From Pseudoalteromonas prydzensis (GTDB lineage: Bacteria > Pseudomonadota > Gammaproteobacteria > Enterobacterales > Alteromonadaceae), in NCBI RefSeq assembly GCF_001661495.1, contig NZ_BDDT01000010.1, forward strand, positions 1 to 64,000: a stretch of 64,000 bases of DNA. The letters are read 5' to 3'. Numbering within the stretch: position 1 is the first letter of the stretch; the number at the start of each line of letters is the position of its first letter. Below the pieces are notes generated by a model, which searched no databases, had not been told where the DNA came from, and saw nothing but the letters and a program-made list of their open reading frames with translations. Below, one piece after another: positions 7,448 to 16,210 of the stretch. Made by a program: the position numbers and the translations under genes.

Positions 7448-7457
7448 GGCAAACGAT

Positions 7458-8090
7458 ATGATTAGCGACAAATCAAAAAACCTTCTTGAAAAAATGAGAA
7501 TTGACTCTGATGAATACTTTAAAAGCTTACATAAAAAGTTTGGTGATGATTACAGAGTTTTCGCAGACGTTTTAGATAGCTTTGATTGCGAGTCAAAAAC
7601 AGAGCCAAAATTCGCTTTTAGAGATTTTTGGCAGCAAAAGTACGCATCTTACTCCATAGAATCAGAACTGTGTAATTGGGCTTTTGAGCTTTTTAACAAT
7701 TTAAAAAGGTTTTATTCCGGAGGCGTATTTGAACTGTTCAAAAGCAAGCAAGCTGAGTGGGGGGCACCCCCCGTCAGAATTAAACGCGAAGACGTACCGA
7801 CTACGTCAGATATTGAAATGCTTGAAGAAGAAGTAACGATATATCGTGGTTTATCACCAGATGAGTTTGCAAGTAAAAACTTTGCACAGTCTTGGACCAT
7901 AGATCGACAAATAGCTAAAAAGTTTGCCCACGAAGTATATAAAGATAAGATTCAAGGTATAGTTGTTAAAGGTGTTGTTTCAAGAGACAAAATTATCTAT
8001 TTTGATGCTTCAGACAAAGAGCAAGAAGTGATCATTGAATATGGAGCGGAGATATTTGCTCAAACAAAAACTATCAAGGCCGTTAGTTGA
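7458..8090 (+). CDS. Putative ADP-ribosyltransferase-fold protein, partner of the CoiA-like gene
   Basis: A TTG-initiated frame begins at 7440 inside the upstream gene, but ATG 7458 with TTAAGG upstream is the better start (210 residues). The C-terminal 90 residues show the order of an arginine-type ART active site: VTIYRG (Arg130), QSWTID (Ser145-Trp-Thr) and KEQEVI (Glu188-x-Glu190), with AKKFAHEV between them. These are the R-S-E triad positions seen in bacterial ART toxins and effectors. The N-terminal 120 residues are helical and unrecognised and may sense a signal. No secretion signal is seen, so it should act inside the cell, on an unknown target. An abortive-infection or toxin role is inferred from fold and setting. 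Confidence 0.5.
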   Translation: MISDKSKNLLEKMRIDSDEYFKSLHKKFGDDYRVFADVLDSFDCESKTEPKFAFRDFWQQKYASYSIESELCNWAFELFNNLKRFYSGGVFELFKSKQAEWGAPPVRIKREDVPTTSDIEMLEEEVTIYRGLSPDEFASKNFAQSWTIDRQIAKKFAHEVYKDKIQGIVVKGVVSRDKIIYFDASDKEQEVIIEYGAEIFAQTKTIKAVS

Positions 8091-8094
8091 ACCA

Positions 8095-8859
8095 CTAGTA
8101 ATCTGGTAATGGCCAGATTTCTCCTTTAGTAAAACTTGAGCTACTAATGAGCTTCTCTCTATGAAGTTTATCTAATTCATAAGGCACAGCCGCTAAAAAG
8201 CCCTGCTTAAACCTCCTGGCTATATGCCTTTTTAAGTGGTGCTTATGTACAATAGTCGAAGGGCAGTTTATCCATACATTAGGGAGAAATAAGATAGGCA
8301 ACAGTACAAAGTTTCTGTCAAACTTCACACTTTCGCAGCTAACTTGTAATGTGAGGCTATGGGAGTATATAGCTTCTAGATTAAGCCTCTGATCTTTATA
8401 TTGTATTGCGAAAGTGCTTAATAAAAATATTGTACAAAAAAGAAAATCTCGGAAGTTACCATCATTTTTATCTATAGAGCCCGACCTGATATTAGCTTGG
8501 TCGAAAATAAGTTTAATATCCTCAATAATGATATCGCTTTCCAGACTTTTGAACCTTGGCCTCTCTTCAAAGCTTCTCTCAATTCCTGCCCTATAATCCT
8601 CTACTTCAGCCTCAAAAAGTGGCATCACATCAGTGATACTCCTTAAAACAATACCACGATCTTTTTTATCTGGATGAGCTAAAAAGTCACCTATTTCACG
8701 AATCACACTGTTTTTCCTCGCATAGTCTCTAGACATCACATAGAAATTCGCAATGTCTTTTTGATCAAATGAACGCTCTAGAAAAGACCGGTAAAACTCT
8801 TGTATTTGGTGTTTATAATATTGGTTCATACTTACCATCTTCGACTCTAAAATAGTCAC
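8095..8859 (-). CDS. Hypothetical protein in the mobile island
   Basis: A 254-residue protein convergent with the ART-like gene, with only four bases between the stop codons. The start may be 8859 or the ATG at 8829 (MNQYYKHQIQEFY). No known motif is recognised. Two hydrophobic stretches, around DFLFCTIFLLSTFAIQY and NFVLLPILFLPNVWI, may be buried helices or weak membrane segments. The C-terminus has a basic cluster, HKHHLKRHIARRFKQ. It lies between the ART-like gene and the recombinase trio and is probably cargo of that element. Confidence 0.5.
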   Translation of the reverse strand: MTILESKMVSMNQYYKHQIQEFYRSFLERSFDQKDIANFYVMSRDYARKNSVIREIGDFLAHPDKKDRGIVLRSITDVMPLFEAEVEDYRAGIERSFEERPRFKSLESDIIIEDIKLIFDQANIRSGSIDKNDGNFRDFLFCTIFLLSTFAIQYKDQRLNLEAIYSHSLTLQVSCESVKFDRNFVLLPILFLPNVWINCPSTIVHKHHLKRHIARRFKQGFLAAVPYELDKLHREKLISSSSFTKGEIWPLPDY

Positions 8860-8919
8860 TTATTAAAAGTAATTTCTCTTGCTTGCCAGAATACTAAACT
8901 TTCAAGTTTATTTAAAACT

Positions 8920-9561
8920 TCATCGCAACAGCTTCCTCACCCCGTGAACATACCCACGCTTATAGATTTCATTTCCATCAGCATCTTTGACTTGGCCAGT
9001 AGGCATAACTTCCCAGCCTTGTTTATTGAAAAGTTCATCAGAAATTGCCGCTTTAATGGCTTCAACTTCCAGCGGTACCAGTTGTTTGTTTTCAAGTGTG
9101 GTGTTGGTTTTATCGCCTTTAGTTCTGTCTATAAACAAGTCAGAGTTGGCTTTTAATGTATTGAGCTGGTCACGGTATTTGTTACGTTCAGCAATTAATG
9201 ACCCTACTACGGCTCTAATCACTGGGTCGTCGATGGCATCCAAAATATGTTGGTCATTGCTGTTCAATAACTGTTTTTGGCGTACTGAGAGCGGCTTTTT
9301 ACACGTTGTGCCTGCATAAGCTGCCCAAGCCTCAATTAATTGCTGAAAATGCTTTCCTGTGCGATTACGGATGGTTTGTGTTGATGGGCCGCCTTGCTCT
9401 TTTGACAACCGCCCGATCGTTGCCATGGAAAAGTCGAGAGGCGTTATTTTACTTTGTTGCTCAAGCACAGCATTCAATACCGTTAAAGCATTGGCAGTTC
9501 TTGTGGTGGCGCTTGCGCATAGCTCTTGCAGCACTAGGGTTGGGTCGACTGGATTAGCCAT
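8920..9561 (-). CDS. gmtX: Gamma-Mobile-Trio protein GmtX-like
   Basis: A 213-residue protein, third gene of the leftward recombinase operon, whose start overlaps the preceding gene by 8 bp. The segment DFSMATIGRLSKEQGGPSTQ followed by IRNRTGKHFQQLIEAW resembles a helix-turn-helix, and 105-150 (IRAVVGSLIAERNKYRDQLN) is likely coiled coil. In size and position it matches the accessory protein of Gamma-Mobile-Trio elements and also the TnpC role in Tn554-type transposons. It probably assists the two tyrosine recombinases. The assignment rests on operon structure and remembered family features. Confidence 0.75.
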   Translation of the reverse strand: MANPVDPTLVLQELCASATTRTANALTVLNAVLEQQSKITPLDFSMATIGRLSKEQGGPSTQTIRNRTGKHFQQLIEAWAAYAGTTCKKPLSVRQKQLLNSNDQHILDAIDDPVIRAVVGSLIAERNKYRDQLNTLKANSDLFIDRTKGDKTNTTLENKQLVPLEVEAIKAAISDELFNKQGWEVMPTGQVKDADGNEIYKRGYVHGVRKLLR

Positions 9562-12142
9562 TTTTCTTTACTCCTAAAGTGGCTGTTGCCATGTTTGCCA
9601 ATGTTCTGATGCTAATGCCTGTATTACTTTCAATCGCTTGTACACCTTGCTCGAGCAGGCCTGCGTCTTTTAAGTAAGCTTCAGTATCAAGGTAAGTTGA
9701 AAGCATTGTCATGGCTTTACTTTTATCTGGTTCTTTCGTGGCATTTAGCATGGCATTGACCATCACATTGCCAAGCTTAAGCTGTGCTTCGTCGTCAAGC
9801 TGCATCAAGATTGGTTGGTAGCCCATGCGCATCAGCATAGTGTTTAGTATGTTTGATCTGTGATTAATGGCCGTGGTTTTCTTTAAGTCATCTTTTAAGT
9901 CTGCAAATACTTCTGCGTCATCGCAGATTTGGATCAGCTGCCTAAACTCAGATTTCGTGTCTAAAAAGCTAAAGAATGGTGATATGTCTTCTGCCGAGCC
10001 AAGCGCAATCACTTTGTCTTTGCGGTCGTGTTCTTCCCGATTTTGCTCGATACTTAGTACCTTACGGATCACCTGAAAACACGCTACTAAGTCTTTGCAG
10101 TATTCATCGGCTTCGGTTTTGTGTCGCTCAATACGCCTGTCTATACTGTTTAGCTGGTCGCGCTTGCTAAATGGAGTGCTGTTTACTTCGCAAAAGTATT
10201 CTTCATCCAACAAACTCGCTTGCTCGCCCTCAAGCTCCGCAGCAATTTTGGCCGCTTCTGTGGCGTGATAACTTAGGTTATTAAAATGAGCCGTAAGCGA
10301 TTGAATATAGCGGATGCTGGTAATAAACCAGCGGCAGCGAATACAGTTTTCAATGCCATGGGGTACTGGCGCGTGAAGATCGGCTTGGTTTCGATTCGCT
10401 TTTTTTAGTTTATCGCCGCCATTCCAGCACCCAGCAATAGAGGCATGTTCAACCAAGGGCGAGGTGTTGCCTCCTGCTAAACAAATGCCTATCGACTTTT
10501 CTTGCCACCCAGCTGGGTTGCGCACTCTCAATGCAGTTTGTAGCGATTCAATGTCTTTAAACGCGGCTTGCAAGCCGATTTCTTCAATGGATTTATTGGC
10601 TAGGAATGACTGTAGACTATCGTCTTCTTTGTCGATTATTTTGCCTTCGGCCTCGCGCATTTTCTTGGCCATCATCACAGGCGTGAGCTTGGTGTAGTGC
10701 AAAGTCATGATCAAACGACTGTGGCCAACCAACAGCTTTGACAATATCGGTGTGGGTATTTCCCCCTCAATGGCGTAGCAAGTGATCAAAGAAACGCGTA
10801 ATGCATGCAAAGGAAATAGCGGCCTTCTGGCATTTTTAGGGTCAACAAAATGCACTTTGGCACCATCTCTTAAAGTATGCTCTTTTTTCGCCACATCGTG
10901 CTCGAGTTGAGCAAGCAAAGCCACCCAAAGTGCGTTAACATAACCGTCAGTAATTGGCATACAACGTTCGCGCTTACGATACGCAGCAGCATTGCGAAAC
11001 AAAAAGCAAATATCACCAATTTCACTGCGCTGAATTTTGGTTTTAGTGCTACCAAAGTGCTTGTAATCCAAGTCATAAATTGACGTAGGCTTGTTGATTG
11101 GGTTGTACTTTTCTTGCCAGTTTCTTAGCTTTTCTAACCAATACAACACCTCTTCGTGTTGCCACGGGATCATGTATCCCCGAGTTATTTCATCTTTGTT
11201 TCTATCAGCGGTTTTATTGGTGTTTATGTACATACCCGTCATCACATCACCAATATCTGGCGTAATAATGCGGTGGAATACCCCTTTTTGCCATGGGCGC
11301 TTATCGCTGCCTTCAGCAAAATGATGTTGCTCATTCATTTGCCACTCGCCATTGCTGTAACGCCATGTATCAGCCTCACCCGAGTCCAGCATTCGTACTT
11401 GAAAGGTTCGTAAAGGTAGCTGCAATTTAAGATACAAAGCCATGGCACGAACAGGTGACCAAATTAAGTAAATGCTGTCACCCTTTTCTAGGGTTCTTAG
11501 TGCACCATCTATTCTTATCTGACGCTGTTTATCTAGCGTGTGTTTTTGCCAAACACAATCGGGGTCTGCTTTGTCTATCACCGATTCATCAACCAAAATC
11601 CAGTCTTTTAAAAAGCGAGCGTTGGTGAAGAAGAGCTCACTGTAGTCGATGGCCCACTGCCATTGCTTAAAGTGACCCCGAGGCGCGGGGCATAATATGC
11701 TGCGCAGTTGCTTAATATAGGCGTAGGGTAAAGCGTTGTAGACAGTCTCCTGTCTTCTTACAGGGCTTTGTTCTTTATCAAAGGGGTTTTGAAATAGCGG
11801 CACAAGATCGCCATTATCATCTGGCTCTGAGTAGTAGGTATCAATTATCCAATCAATAAAGCGGCATACATCGTTGTTTTGCCTAACACGGTAGCCTTCG
11901 TTCAGCTCAAACGACATAAGAAATTTGTTGTAGTCTTGATCTGCCAGTGTAAATAGCTCAATGGGATCGGTAATAAATCGCGGTACCAGGTATTCATCTA
12001 AAAAGCGAGCGATTGCGGCGCGTGAATGATCAATGCCGTATTGCTTTTGTTCAAGCCAAGTTGAGGCCAGTTCCCGCCAAGTCTCCCAGCCAGAACCGTT
12101 TTTCTTGATAAACCAATTGAACTCATAATCCTGTGTTTTCAT
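9554..12142 (-). CDS. gmtZ: Large tyrosine recombinase, Gamma-Mobile-Trio GmtZ-like
   Basis: An 862-residue protein, second in the operon, overlapping the upstream gene by 4 bp (ATGA). A tyrosine-recombinase core lies at about 225-490: the first arginine is probably in LPLRTFQVRMLDSGEAD, then HALR (His446-Arg449), VGHSRLIMTLHYTKL (His474, Tyr483). The long C-terminal part contains CIRCRW and a Glu/Lys-rich coiled-coil-like stretch (about 620-700). A pair of unequal tyrosine recombinases followed by a small protein is the layout of Gamma-Mobile-Trio islands, published as carriers of defence systems and toxins. It should act with GmtY in excision and integration. The letter assignment follows gene order and size. 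Confidence 0.75.
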   Translation of the reverse strand: MKTQDYEFNWFIKKNGSGWETWRELASTWLEQKQYGIDHSRAAIARFLDEYLVPRFITDPIELFTLADQDYNKFLMSFELNEGYRVRQNNDVCRFIDWIIDTYYSEPDDNGDLVPLFQNPFDKEQSPVRRQETVYNALPYAYIKQLRSILCPAPRGHFKQWQWAIDYSELFFTNARFLKDWILVDESVIDKADPDCVWQKHTLDKQRQIRIDGALRTLEKGDSIYLIWSPVRAMALYLKLQLPLRTFQVRMLDSGEADTWRYSNGEWQMNEQHHFAEGSDKRPWQKGVFHRIITPDIGDVMTGMYINTNKTADRNKDEITRGYMIPWQHEEVLYWLEKLRNWQEKYNPINKPTSIYDLDYKHFGSTKTKIQRSEIGDICFLFRNAAAYRKRERCMPITDGYVNALWVALLAQLEHDVAKKEHTLRDGAKVHFVDPKNARRPLFPLHALRVSLITCYAIEGEIPTPILSKLLVGHSRLIMTLHYTKLTPVMMAKKMREAEGKIIDKEDDSLQSFLANKSIEEIGLQAAFKDIESLQTALRVRNPAGWQEKSIGICLAGGNTSPLVEHASIAGCWNGGDKLKKANRNQADLHAPVPHGIENCIRCRWFITSIRYIQSLTAHFNNLSYHATEAAKIAAELEGEQASLLDEEYFCEVNSTPFSKRDQLNSIDRRIERHKTEADEYCKDLVACFQVIRKVLSIEQNREEHDRKDKVIALGSAEDISPFFSFLDTKSEFRQLIQICDDAEVFADLKDDLKKTTAINHRSNILNTMLMRMGYQPILMQLDDEAQLKLGNVMVNAMLNATKEPDKSKAMTMLSTYLDTEAYLKDAGLLEQGVQAIESNTGISIRTLANMATATLGVKKNG

Positions 12143-13608
12143 GGTTTATATCTCCTTAATTTAGGGTACTTACCGCTAAATAGCCCATCTGGGTCAATAT
12201 CTTCAAAGCCTGATTCCGTCACGTTTTGCCAGCTCACGCTGACGTCTTCTTTAAACTCGGCATAGTGTTGGCCATCAAGGTTTTTTGACGCTCTTTCACA
12301 TGCCAACGTCACATCTCTAATACTCGGTTGGGTATATACTGCTTGTGATAAAAACGAAGCGTGGTGGAGTGCCTTTTTGATCAGCCTTGGATCAATGCCC
12401 GCACTCGACATACGTCTGCCATAAGCATGACGATGGGCATGTGGGGTTCGTCCTTCAGGTTTTGATACAACAAGGTTGATACGAGCCATGGCCGCTTTAT
12501 AACTTTGGTTAAACGCATTTAGGGTGAGCGATTGACCTTCGTGTGTTTGTGAAAACGATACAAATGCGTAAGGGTGCATTCTTGGCAACGGTAATAGGTA
12601 AAGTAAGTATTGCTGCCACAACTTGGCAAATAGCTCACCGTAAAAGGCTGGAAACCAGTGCAGTTGAATGTAGTTTTCGTCATCATCAACCACTTTGGTT
12701 TTCCAGCCAACTCGAGCGGTACCCGTCATGCGGTTACGAGGAATTAAGTTATAGTTCTCAGACAAATACGCTGCGCGTGTTTTTTGTCGTTTGCGGCCAG
12801 TCCAGTTATTTGGTGCTCTGCCATCTTCGGGGTGGTACAAACGTACTATCACACCACTGGGGTTTTCTGGGTCGTAAAACACATCATCCACCCAAAGGTG
12901 TAAAGCATCACTTTCTCGTACACCGGTGCCATGCATCAGCAACACAATAAGCTGATCACGCAGTGCCACGCGCTTATCTCTGGCTTTGCCTAAACCTTCA
13001 ATAAAAAAGAGTTTAAAGAGCTTTTCTGGAAATGAAATGGCATCACCGTCAACCTTTAGCACATCCTTTTTACCACGTACCTTGCGTACGGTTTTAAGCA
13101 CACTGGGTAAAGGGTTACTTTTGATATGGCCTAAAAAGTTGTACTGATTGCGTTTGTACCATGCAGCATAGTTAAGGCGTTCTTGATGAGAGCTGGCTTG
13201 TTCAAATGGGTTTAAGCTGGTTGTATTTCTGTTATTGGCGAGCCAATCCGTTAAGCCATTTAGCGCAGATAAAAGTTGATTTACATTTGCTGTAGAGCGA
13301 GGTAACCAATATAAACCCGATGGATCATTCCCCTTAGGGCTAATGGAACCCAACGATAAACGCATTACAAATGATTGAAATAACTTGCTGGCGTCTGAAA
13401 ATAATCCTGTATTGGCTTCCATGTACTCGAGCAAAAGCTGGCAAGCAAACGTAATGCGATTCATCCATGGCAAACTTTTAATGTGCGACTGACTTATAAT
13501 GTAATCAAGTAAGGGATCGAATACACCATATTCGCTAAGCAACACAGGTACTTCAATCAATAAGCCTGAATTATCTGTTTTAACTTGCGCAAGAACTTTG
13601 ACTAACAC
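12139..13608 (-). CDS. gmtY: Tyrosine recombinase, Gamma-Mobile-Trio GmtY-like
   Basis: A 489-residue protein and first gene of the trio, starting at a GTG at 13608. The catalytic residues are visible in order: Arg231 in HGTGVRESDAL, His390-x-x-Arg393 in TPHAHRHAYG, His415/416 in ALHHASFL and Tyr425 in QAVYTQPS. It is therefore likely an active integrase. It is the gene nearest the chromosomal flank, 180 bp from ffs, as expected if the element ends between them. The repeated TTAGTA hexamers just upstream may be its binding sites. The operon order gmtY-gmtZ-gmtX with 4- and 8-bp overlaps suggests coupled translation. Confidence 0.8.
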   Translation of the reverse strand: MLVKVLAQVKTDNSGLLIEVPVLLSEYGVFDPLLDYIISQSHIKSLPWMNRITFACQLLLEYMEANTGLFSDASKLFQSFVMRLSLGSISPKGNDPSGLYWLPRSTANVNQLLSALNGLTDWLANNRNTTSLNPFEQASSHQERLNYAAWYKRNQYNFLGHIKSNPLPSVLKTVRKVRGKKDVLKVDGDAISFPEKLFKLFFIEGLGKARDKRVALRDQLIVLLMHGTGVRESDALHLWVDDVFYDPENPSGVIVRLYHPEDGRAPNNWTGRKRQKTRAAYLSENYNLIPRNRMTGTARVGWKTKVVDDDENYIQLHWFPAFYGELFAKLWQQYLLYLLPLPRMHPYAFVSFSQTHEGQSLTLNAFNQSYKAAMARINLVVSKPEGRTPHAHRHAYGRRMSSAGIDPRLIKKALHHASFLSQAVYTQPSIRDVTLACERASKNLDGQHYAEFKEDVSVSWQNVTESGFEDIDPDGLFSGKYPKLRRYKP

Positions 13609-13638
13609 GGTACCTAAACCAATTAGTGCTGAGGAGTT

Positions 13639-13729
13639 TTAGTAGATTAGTATAAGAAGTACTATTGATCTAATGAACTGAGATTTATTTTTTAATTGGA
13701 TCTAAAAAGGAATTAGTATGTTTTAGTAT
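13639..13729. repeat. Four TTAGTA hexamers in the gmtY-ffs gap
   Basis: TTAGTA occurs at 13639, 13647, 13713 and 13723, two closely spaced pairs about 65 bp apart, in the AT-rich gap between gmtY and ffs. The first pair is followed by an inverted partial copy (AGTACTA, 13658-13664). Such arrays are common as recombinase arm sites or as operators. This gap should contain the right end of the mobile element, though I could not identify the exact crossover. Confidence 0.4.
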
Positions 13730-13785
13730 ACTTTTGGAAGCTATTAATAAAACTTATACTTCAAACAACACCAAATGAGGAATTT

Positions 13786-13899
13786 GGGTGGCAGTCTTAC
13801 CAGCCACATCTCGGCACACACGTCACAAACTGTGGCTGCTCCCTTCCGGGCCTGACCAGGTTCGCCTGCTAGTGTTGCGAGAGGACCAATAAGACTACC
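13786..13899 (-). ncRNA. ffs: Signal recognition particle RNA (4.5S RNA)
   Basis: On the minus strand the conserved SRP core CAGGCCCGGAAGGGAGCAGC is present with the GGAA apical loop and the asymmetric loop opposite it. The 5' end GGTAGTCTTA pairs with the 3' end TAAGACTGCC, closing a rod of about 114 nt like that of E. coli. It binds Ffh and directs nascent membrane proteins to the inner membrane. The mobile island ends just downstream of its 3' end. Confidence 0.93.
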
Positions 13900-13927
13900 A
13901 TTGAGGGCCTTGGTTGGCGCGGGAAGG

Positions 13928-13956
13928 ATTATCTCTACTTTTGTGGTGTTATTCAA
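13928..13956 (-). promoter_or_regulatory. Sigma70-type promoter of ffs
   Basis: On the minus strand TTGAAT (13956-13951) and GATAAT (13933-13928) are 17 bp apart, placing transcription start about 20 bp upstream of the mature RNA. A short processed leader would match the E. coli precursor. Confidence 0.6.
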
Positions 13957-14022
13957 GGGTAAACACAAAAAGAAAGTGCGATTGCATGTTAAACATACAA
14001 TCACACTGTTTTTTAAACGATT

Positions 14023-14886
14023 TTATTGTTTCTCTAACTCTGCTTTTACGCTACGCAGTACTGCTTTTACTTTTTTCATGTTTTCTGGGCCCATACGCAG
14101 CAGTTGCTTTTGAGCGGCTGGTAGACGTTCCCATTCTGAGTAAGCATATTGATAAGTTACTGAATCACGTAGCAACGGCATATCCCCTTTTGGCTCTGGA
14201 GTATCCAGTAATAGGTCTATCGCTTCTTCAAGTGTTTGATTAAACGCATCACCTTGATAGCCAATTTCTGCATACGCATCATTAATAAGCGGTTTGTACT
14301 CATCGTATAAACGCACGATTTGTGCTGCGCTCATGCTGGTGAATATTTTTACATAAGGGGTATAACGCTCATAGCTGTTTGGATCTATGGTAAGAATATC
14401 ACCTTCGATCACGCTAAAGCTTTCTTCAGGGCGTTCCACCGGTGCATGCTTTGCAACAACTTTACCTTTGGCTAAGTTATCAATAAATACCACACCACGG
14501 CGAATAACATCGTCTGTTATTAGTAAGCTCATTGCTTGATCACTTAAGTAATCATCAATGCTGGCTACAACTACGGTGTCACTTTCGTTAAGTGTTGGTA
14601 AGGGTGCAACTTCAGGCTCTGGTTCAACCTGTCTTTGCTCTGGACGCGTCACGACTTCTGGCTCAGGTAGCGTTTCAGGCTCTGTAACCTCGGGCTCTGG
14701 AGCTTGATATTCTGTCATAACTGGCTCGTCAATTGTTTGCTCAACAATTGGCTGTGGCTGTTCTTTTGGGCTGAGTAAAACATACCCTGCTACGCACGCG
14801 ATGATAACTAACACCCCGATTGCAAACAGCAAATTATTATTTGATGGACGTTTTTCGGTATCTGGCTGTGGTGATTGATCTGACAT
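14023..14886 (-). CDS. DUF3014 membrane-anchored protein
   Basis: A 287-residue protein with a single transmembrane segment (about 20-41), a Pro/Glu-rich linker with repeated PEPE-type motifs (about 60-95), and a C-terminal helical domain (about 105-280) with LYDEYKPLINDAYAEIGY and the ending GPENMKKVKAVLRSVKAEL, typical of DUF3014. The function is unknown; the large domain should lie in the periplasm. It is a stand-alone gene between ffs and the divergent patatin gene. Confidence 0.8.
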   Translation of the reverse strand: MSDQSPQPDTEKRPSNNNLLFAIGVLVIIACVAGYVLLSPKEQPQPIVEQTIDEPVMTEYQAPEPEVTEPETLPEPEVVTRPEQRQVEPEPEVAPLPTLNESDTVVVASIDDYLSDQAMSLLITDDVIRRGVVFIDNLAKGKVVAKHAPVERPEESFSVIEGDILTIDPNSYERYTPYVKIFTSMSAAQIVRLYDEYKPLINDAYAEIGYQGDAFNQTLEEAIDLLLDTPEPKGDMPLLRDSVTYQYAYSEWERLPAAQKQLLRMGPENMKKVKAVLRSVKAELEKQ

Positions 14887-15057
14887 ACGAACTCCATAAA
14901 AAATTTAAATGCACAACACTTAGAGTCAACTAAGTTACTATAATTCATTGCTTAGCGATAATTTTATTCTCAGAGCTAAGGTATCCTTTGATTCTTCTAG
15001 CTTAAAGACTTACAGTTAATAAATAAAGTAAAGACGCTCAACGGTTTAATTGCAACT

Positions 15058-16203
15058 ATGAAAATCAAGCAGGTCAATCAAGATAAACCTAAAGTCGCGC
15101 TACTATTAACAGGTGGTGGCGCGCGTGCAGCCTATCAAGTTGGGGTGCTTAAAGCCCTAGCGCACAGTATGCCGCGCACAGCTCCCTTACCATTTACTAT
15201 TATTAATGGCACATCTGCAGGAGCAATTAACTCTGCCGCGTTGGCTTGTTATGCCTCTTGTGCGCACTTAGCGGTACGAAAGCTGGAGTCTGTTTGGAAA
15301 AATTTTTCGACTTCAATGGTTTATAAAAGTGACTTTATCAGTGTGTTTGGTCATTTAACCCGTAATATATTAACCAGCTTTCAATCTGAGCATATTAACC
15401 ATCCCCCCGCTAGTTTATTGAATAATCAACCTTTGCGGGTGTTGCTGAATGAGATTTTAGATTTATCTCGCATTGAGCGTAATTTGCATCGTAATTATTT
15501 AGATGCATTGTCAATCACCGCGTCAAGTTATACCACCGGTGATTCTGTGGCATTTTTTCAATCCAATACACAATCGCCGTGGCAGCGCGCTAAACGTGAA
15601 GGCCAAGCAACCCGTATTAATGTTGAACACTTAATGGCATCCAGTGCTATTCCTATGGTGTTCCCGAGTGTCAATGTGCATAACCACTACTTTGGCGATG
15701 GCTCTGTTCACCAATTGTCACCTCTGAGCCCGAGTGTGCATTTGGGTGCTGAAAAAATATTTATCATTGGTGTTGAGCAACCTAAAGAAGCGCATCCACC
15801 AGGCTATTTACCTCATTTTCCGGGGTTATCGTCTATTGCAGGTCACTTGCTCGATAGTGTATTTACCGACACCTTACAATCTGATCTAGAGCGCTTAGAG
15901 CGTATCAATCGCACTTTGGGGTTGCTGCCAGCGCGTGACAAACACCAAGAACTAAAACAAATACACAGTTTTGTGGTCAATCCATCTGAAAACTTTAATG
16001 CCATTGCCGCGCAATATTATGATGATATGCCGCTGGCAATTAAAGTGTTGCTGCGCATGATCGGGGTTAAGAAACGTTCACAATCGAGTTTAACCAGTTA
16101 CTTATTGTTCGAAAAACGCTACACCCAGCATTTGATCGATATAGGTTATAAAGATGGTCTTGAGAAATTACCGCAAATACGTGAGTTTTTAGGATTAGGT
16201 TAA
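15058..16203 (+). CDS. Patatin-like phospholipase
   Basis: A 381-residue protein with the patatin catalytic set: the oxyanion motif TGGGARAAYQVGVL, the nucleophile elbow GTSAG and the catalytic Asp in FGDGSVHQL. It should hydrolyse acyl esters of phospholipids with a Ser-Asp dyad. No signal peptide is visible, so it is probably cytoplasmic or peripheral to the membrane. It ends 8 bp from the convergent antiporter gene. Confidence 0.88.
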   Translation: MKIKQVNQDKPKVALLLTGGGARAAYQVGVLKALAHSMPRTAPLPFTIINGTSAGAINSAALACYASCAHLAVRKLESVWKNFSTSMVYKSDFISVFGHLTRNILTSFQSEHINHPPASLLNNQPLRVLLNEILDLSRIERNLHRNYLDALSITASSYTTGDSVAFFQSNTQSPWQRAKREGQATRINVEHLMASSAIPMVFPSVNVHNHYFGDGSVHQLSPLSPSVHLGAEKIFIIGVEQPKEAHPPGYLPHFPGLSSIAGHLLDSVFTDTLQSDLERLERINRTLGLLPARDKHQELKQIHSFVVNPSENFNAIAAQYYDDMPLAIKVLLRMIGVKKRSQSSLTSYLLFEKRYTQHLIDIGYKDGLEKLPQIREFLGLG

Positions 16204-16210
16204 ACGTTTG

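Noticed and set aside
13744..14004. 86-codon minus-strand ORF
   Set aside because: It covers the SRP RNA gene and its promoter, and the codons follow the RNA structure; no ribosome binding site supports it.
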